A stretch of 34,298 nucleotides of DNA from Bacteroidota bacterium (GTDB taxonomy: Bacteria; Bacteroidota; Bacteroidia; UKL13-3), in assembly GCA_030699355.1 (NCBI GenBank), contig JAUYMZ010000461.1:1-34298 (forward strand), written 5' to 3'. The translations under genes were made by a program, and so were the position numbers. Below are positions 32,353 to 34,298 of the stretch, in pieces (position 1 is the first letter of the stretch; each line of letters starts with the position of its first letter). The notes beneath the pieces were generated by a model. It saw only the letters and a list, made by a program, of their open reading frames with translations, had not been told where the DNA came from and ran no database searches.

Positions 32353-34298
32353 TTAGTTATATAAAATTATTTTTTTTGTTACTAATCCTTTAGCTGAATT
32401 TAAAGTTAAATAATAGGTTCCTGGTGTTAATGTACCTATCCATATTTCACCCTCAACAATTGAATCTCCCTTAACTAATTTCCTTCCCATAATATCTGTT
32501 ACCTCATAACCCGTAACAGTAAATCCCGACCTAATATTTATAAATCCAGAAGTTGGATTAGGAAAAATAGTAAGTTCTGCATTTTCTTCTATTTCTTCCA
32601 ATACAGTTGAAATTTCCAAGTTGGGCTTTTCAAGTTTTACATCTGTTAACAAAACATATTTTCCAGCCTTTAACTGAACCGTATCGCTTGTACTATTAAA
32701 ATATACTGAGTCGCCCTCAAAGAAATTATACCACCAACCAGCATGATTTACCTTTCTTATTAATGGCAAAGTAGAAGTGCCAAAATTAGCAGCAACAAAT
32801 ACATTCAAAGAACTATCGTTTAATAGCATGGTTTTAACTGTACTTGTTAAATTATTCGTAATGGTTCCTGTTGCAAATACTTGATATTTAGATTTTAAAT
32901 AATTCATTGCAGAAAAAACATTGTATAACCTTTTCCTTGGGGCTTGCTTCAAATAATCCCATCTTATTGGTTTGTTGTCTAGCCTACAATTATTATTTAC
33001 CGTTCCATCCTTACAAGTATTAATACTATATGGGTATCCTAATTCGCCAAATTGCCATATCATATAAGGACCAGGCATGGCAGCCAAAATTACTGCTGCT
33101 GCCTCACAACGCTCCAAAGCTGTTAAAGTATCTCTTACATTATAATTTGGAGATGTGAACCCAAAATTTAAATTTTTATACATCAACCTTTCTTCATCAT
33201 GGCTCTCCGCATATCTTATCAAATTGGGTTCAGACCAACCTCTATGTTGCCATAAAGCTGGCCTTAAATCGGAATTATAACCCATTGTTGCCTCATTAAA
33301 TGCATGGTTTATATTCCCCCAAAACATAAACCCATAATCTGATAAAACCTTTTCTTCACTATTATCTGCAAAATGCTCTAGAATTAAATAACAATCTTGG
33401 CAGGTTGGCCTAAGCTTATCCGAAATTCTTCTCCATAAATTAATTCTACTTTGGTCGTAAGCACTCCAAGCAGATACGTCGGTTGGTGTATTACGTTGAG
33501 TAAATCCTTTAGATAAATCAAACCTATATCCATCTATTTTATACTCCTTAATCCAATATTTTACAACTGTATCCACAAAATTTTGGGTATATAAACTTTC
33601 ATGGTTAAAATCGTAACCTACGTTAAAGGGATGTTTAGCATCATCGTTGAACCAAGGATTATTTTGAGGCTTGCCTGTGTTGGTATTAAAATACATTCTT
33701 ACCATACTGCTTTGTCCAAATGAATGATTTAACACCATATCCATAATTACCGCAATTCCGTTTTGGTGACAAACATCTATGAACTCTTTTAACTTATCTT
33801 TAGTTCCATAATATTTATCTGGTGCAAAATAAAAAGCGGTGTTATAACCCCAACTTTCATTTCCTTCAAATTCGTTGAAAGGCATAAGTCCGATGGCATT
33901 TATACCAAGTCTTTTAAGATAAGAAATGGTATCAATTAAAGCTTGATAATTGTGTTTGCCAACAAAATCTCTTATCAATAATTCGTAAATAATTAAGTTA
34001 TTGGATGCTGGCTTTTTAAAATCAGTAATAAGCCAATTATAAGGTTTTTGCGCGGTTTGAAAAACGGAAACATAATGGGTAGTTTTACCTTGAGGATATG
34101 GTTTTAAATTAGGATAGGTTTCCGCATCTATAAATTTATCATTATCCCCATCTAAAAATTTATCTGCATAAGGATCTGCAACACGAAGCTGTTGTTTGTC
34201 TATCGAATATTGAAACGCATACTCTTTCCCAGGCTCTAATCCGGTAATTTGTATCCAATACCTTATTCCGTCGGGGGTCCTTTTCATTTCATAATTTG
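32353..34298 (-). CDS. GH13 alpha-amylase family enzyme with T9SS type A sorting domain (5' end cut by window edge)
   Basis: The minus-strand frame stays open past the first Met (34287) to the window edge (residues N, Y, E precede it), so the true start and signal peptide are outside. Numbering from that Met: the end of an N-terminal CBM48/E-set-like domain (1-80), then the GH13 barrel (95-480). Catalytic residues are nucleophile Asp257 (GYRFDLSKG), acid/base Glu304 (LILEHF) and transition-state Asp364 (ESHDEE). NHSFGQ matches the barrel's conserved region I. A type A T9SS sorting domain occupies 571-644 (ELTIFPNPTSGFINI). The enzyme should degrade starch, glycogen or related alpha-glucans at the cell surface or outside. 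Unlike Bacteroides SusG it carries a T9SS signal rather than, as far as visible, relying on lipidation. It is the first visible gene of the operon. Confidence 0.92.
   Translation of the reverse strand, partial: NYEMKRTPDGIRYWIQITGLEPGKEYAFQYSIDKQQLRVADPYADKFLDGDNDKFIDAETYPNLKPYPQGKTTHYVSVFQTAQKPYNWLITDFKKPASNNLIIYELLIRDFVGKHNYQALIDTISYLKRLGINAIGLMPFNEFEGNESWGYNTAFYFAPDKYYGTKDKLKEFIDVCHQNGIAVIMDMVLNHSFGQSSMVRMYFNTNTGKPQNNPWFNDDAKHPFNVGYDFNHESLYTQNFVDTVVKYWIKEYKIDGYRFDLSKGFTQRNTPTDVSAWSAYDQSRINLWRRISDKLRPTCQDCYLILEHFADNSEEKVLSDYGFMFWGNINHAFNEATMGYNSDLRPALWQHRGWSEPNLIRYAESHDEERLMYKNLNFGFTSPNYNVRDTLTALERCEAAAVILAAMPGPYMIWQFGELGYPYSINTCKDGTVNNNCRLDNKPIRWDYLKQAPRKRLYNVFSAMNYLKSKYQVFATGTITNNLTSTVKTMLLNDSSLNVFVAANFGTSTLPLIRKVNHAGWWYNFFEGDSVYFNSTSDTVQLKAGKYVLLTDVKLEKPNLEISTVLEEIEENAELTIFPNPTSGFINIRSGFTVTGYEVTDIMGRKLVKGDSIVEGEIWIGTLTPGTYYLTLNSAKGLVTKKIILYN

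Noticed and set aside
32353-34287. Complete amylase gene starting at the Met encoded at 34287
   Set aside because: The frame continues upstream to the window edge, the Met is followed by the middle of an N-terminal domain, and no signal peptide is present although the protein has a T9SS sorting domain.

Overview
The window is AT-rich DNA from a member of the Bacteroidota. The evidence is a SusC/SusD pair, four type IX secretion system (T9SS) cargo or partner genes, lipobox-type signal peptides, and TAnnTTTG-like promoter elements in place of sigma-70 boxes. The style (TTGC-GGC elements hard against start codons, large T9SS cargo) fits the Chitinophagales/Sphingobacteriales side of the phylum, but no marker in the window settles the genus. 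No rRNA, tRNA, CRISPR array, insertion sequence or prophage gene was recognised.

Region 1 (1-8734) is a beta-glucan utilisation locus. A plus-strand operon enters from the left edge: the end of a GH17-like protein, a GH30 lipoprotein (beta-1,6-glucanase/beta-glucosidase family), a GPH-type sugar transporter fused in frame to a GH17 domain, and two more GH17-like proteins. The last two have no signal peptide and the fused domain is predicted to face the cytosol, so import and intracellular cleavage or transglycosylation of beta-gluco-oligosaccharides appear to be physically coupled. A convergent NUDIX-type regulator with a degenerate Nudix box follows. Divergent from it is a T9SS-secreted protein made of beta-sandwich, probably glucan-binding, domains with no catalytic domain. 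It ends at a strong terminator.

Region 2 (8735-9546) holds arfB, a ribosome-rescue hydrolase, and the promoter of the next operon.

Region 3 (9547-26452) is a 17-kb surface-adhesin operon with gaps of only 1 to 27 nt. It encodes a 3216-residue multidomain T9SS type A cargo, a 1726-residue cadherin-repeat T9SS type B cargo, a PorP/SprF-like outer-membrane protein with an added coiled-coil tail, an OmpA-like peptidoglycan-binding protein with its own coiled coil, and a short truncated lipoprotein. A bidirectional terminator closes it. The two giant cargos share a domain that I did not recognise by name, and the cadherin array shows a three-repeat super-period.

Region 4 (26469-34298, minus strand) is an alpha-glucan (starch/glycogen-type) utilisation operon read leftwards from the right edge: a GH13 amylase with a T9SS sorting domain (5' end cut by the window), SusC, SusD, a DUF5004-like lipoprotein and a secreted protein of unknown fold. 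Spacings of 2, 10, 11 and 2 nt indicate a single transcript.

The strongest candidates for something undescribed are the transporter-GH17 fusion with its tandem cytosolic GH17 paralogues, and the four-gene adhesin/SprF/OmpA operon.
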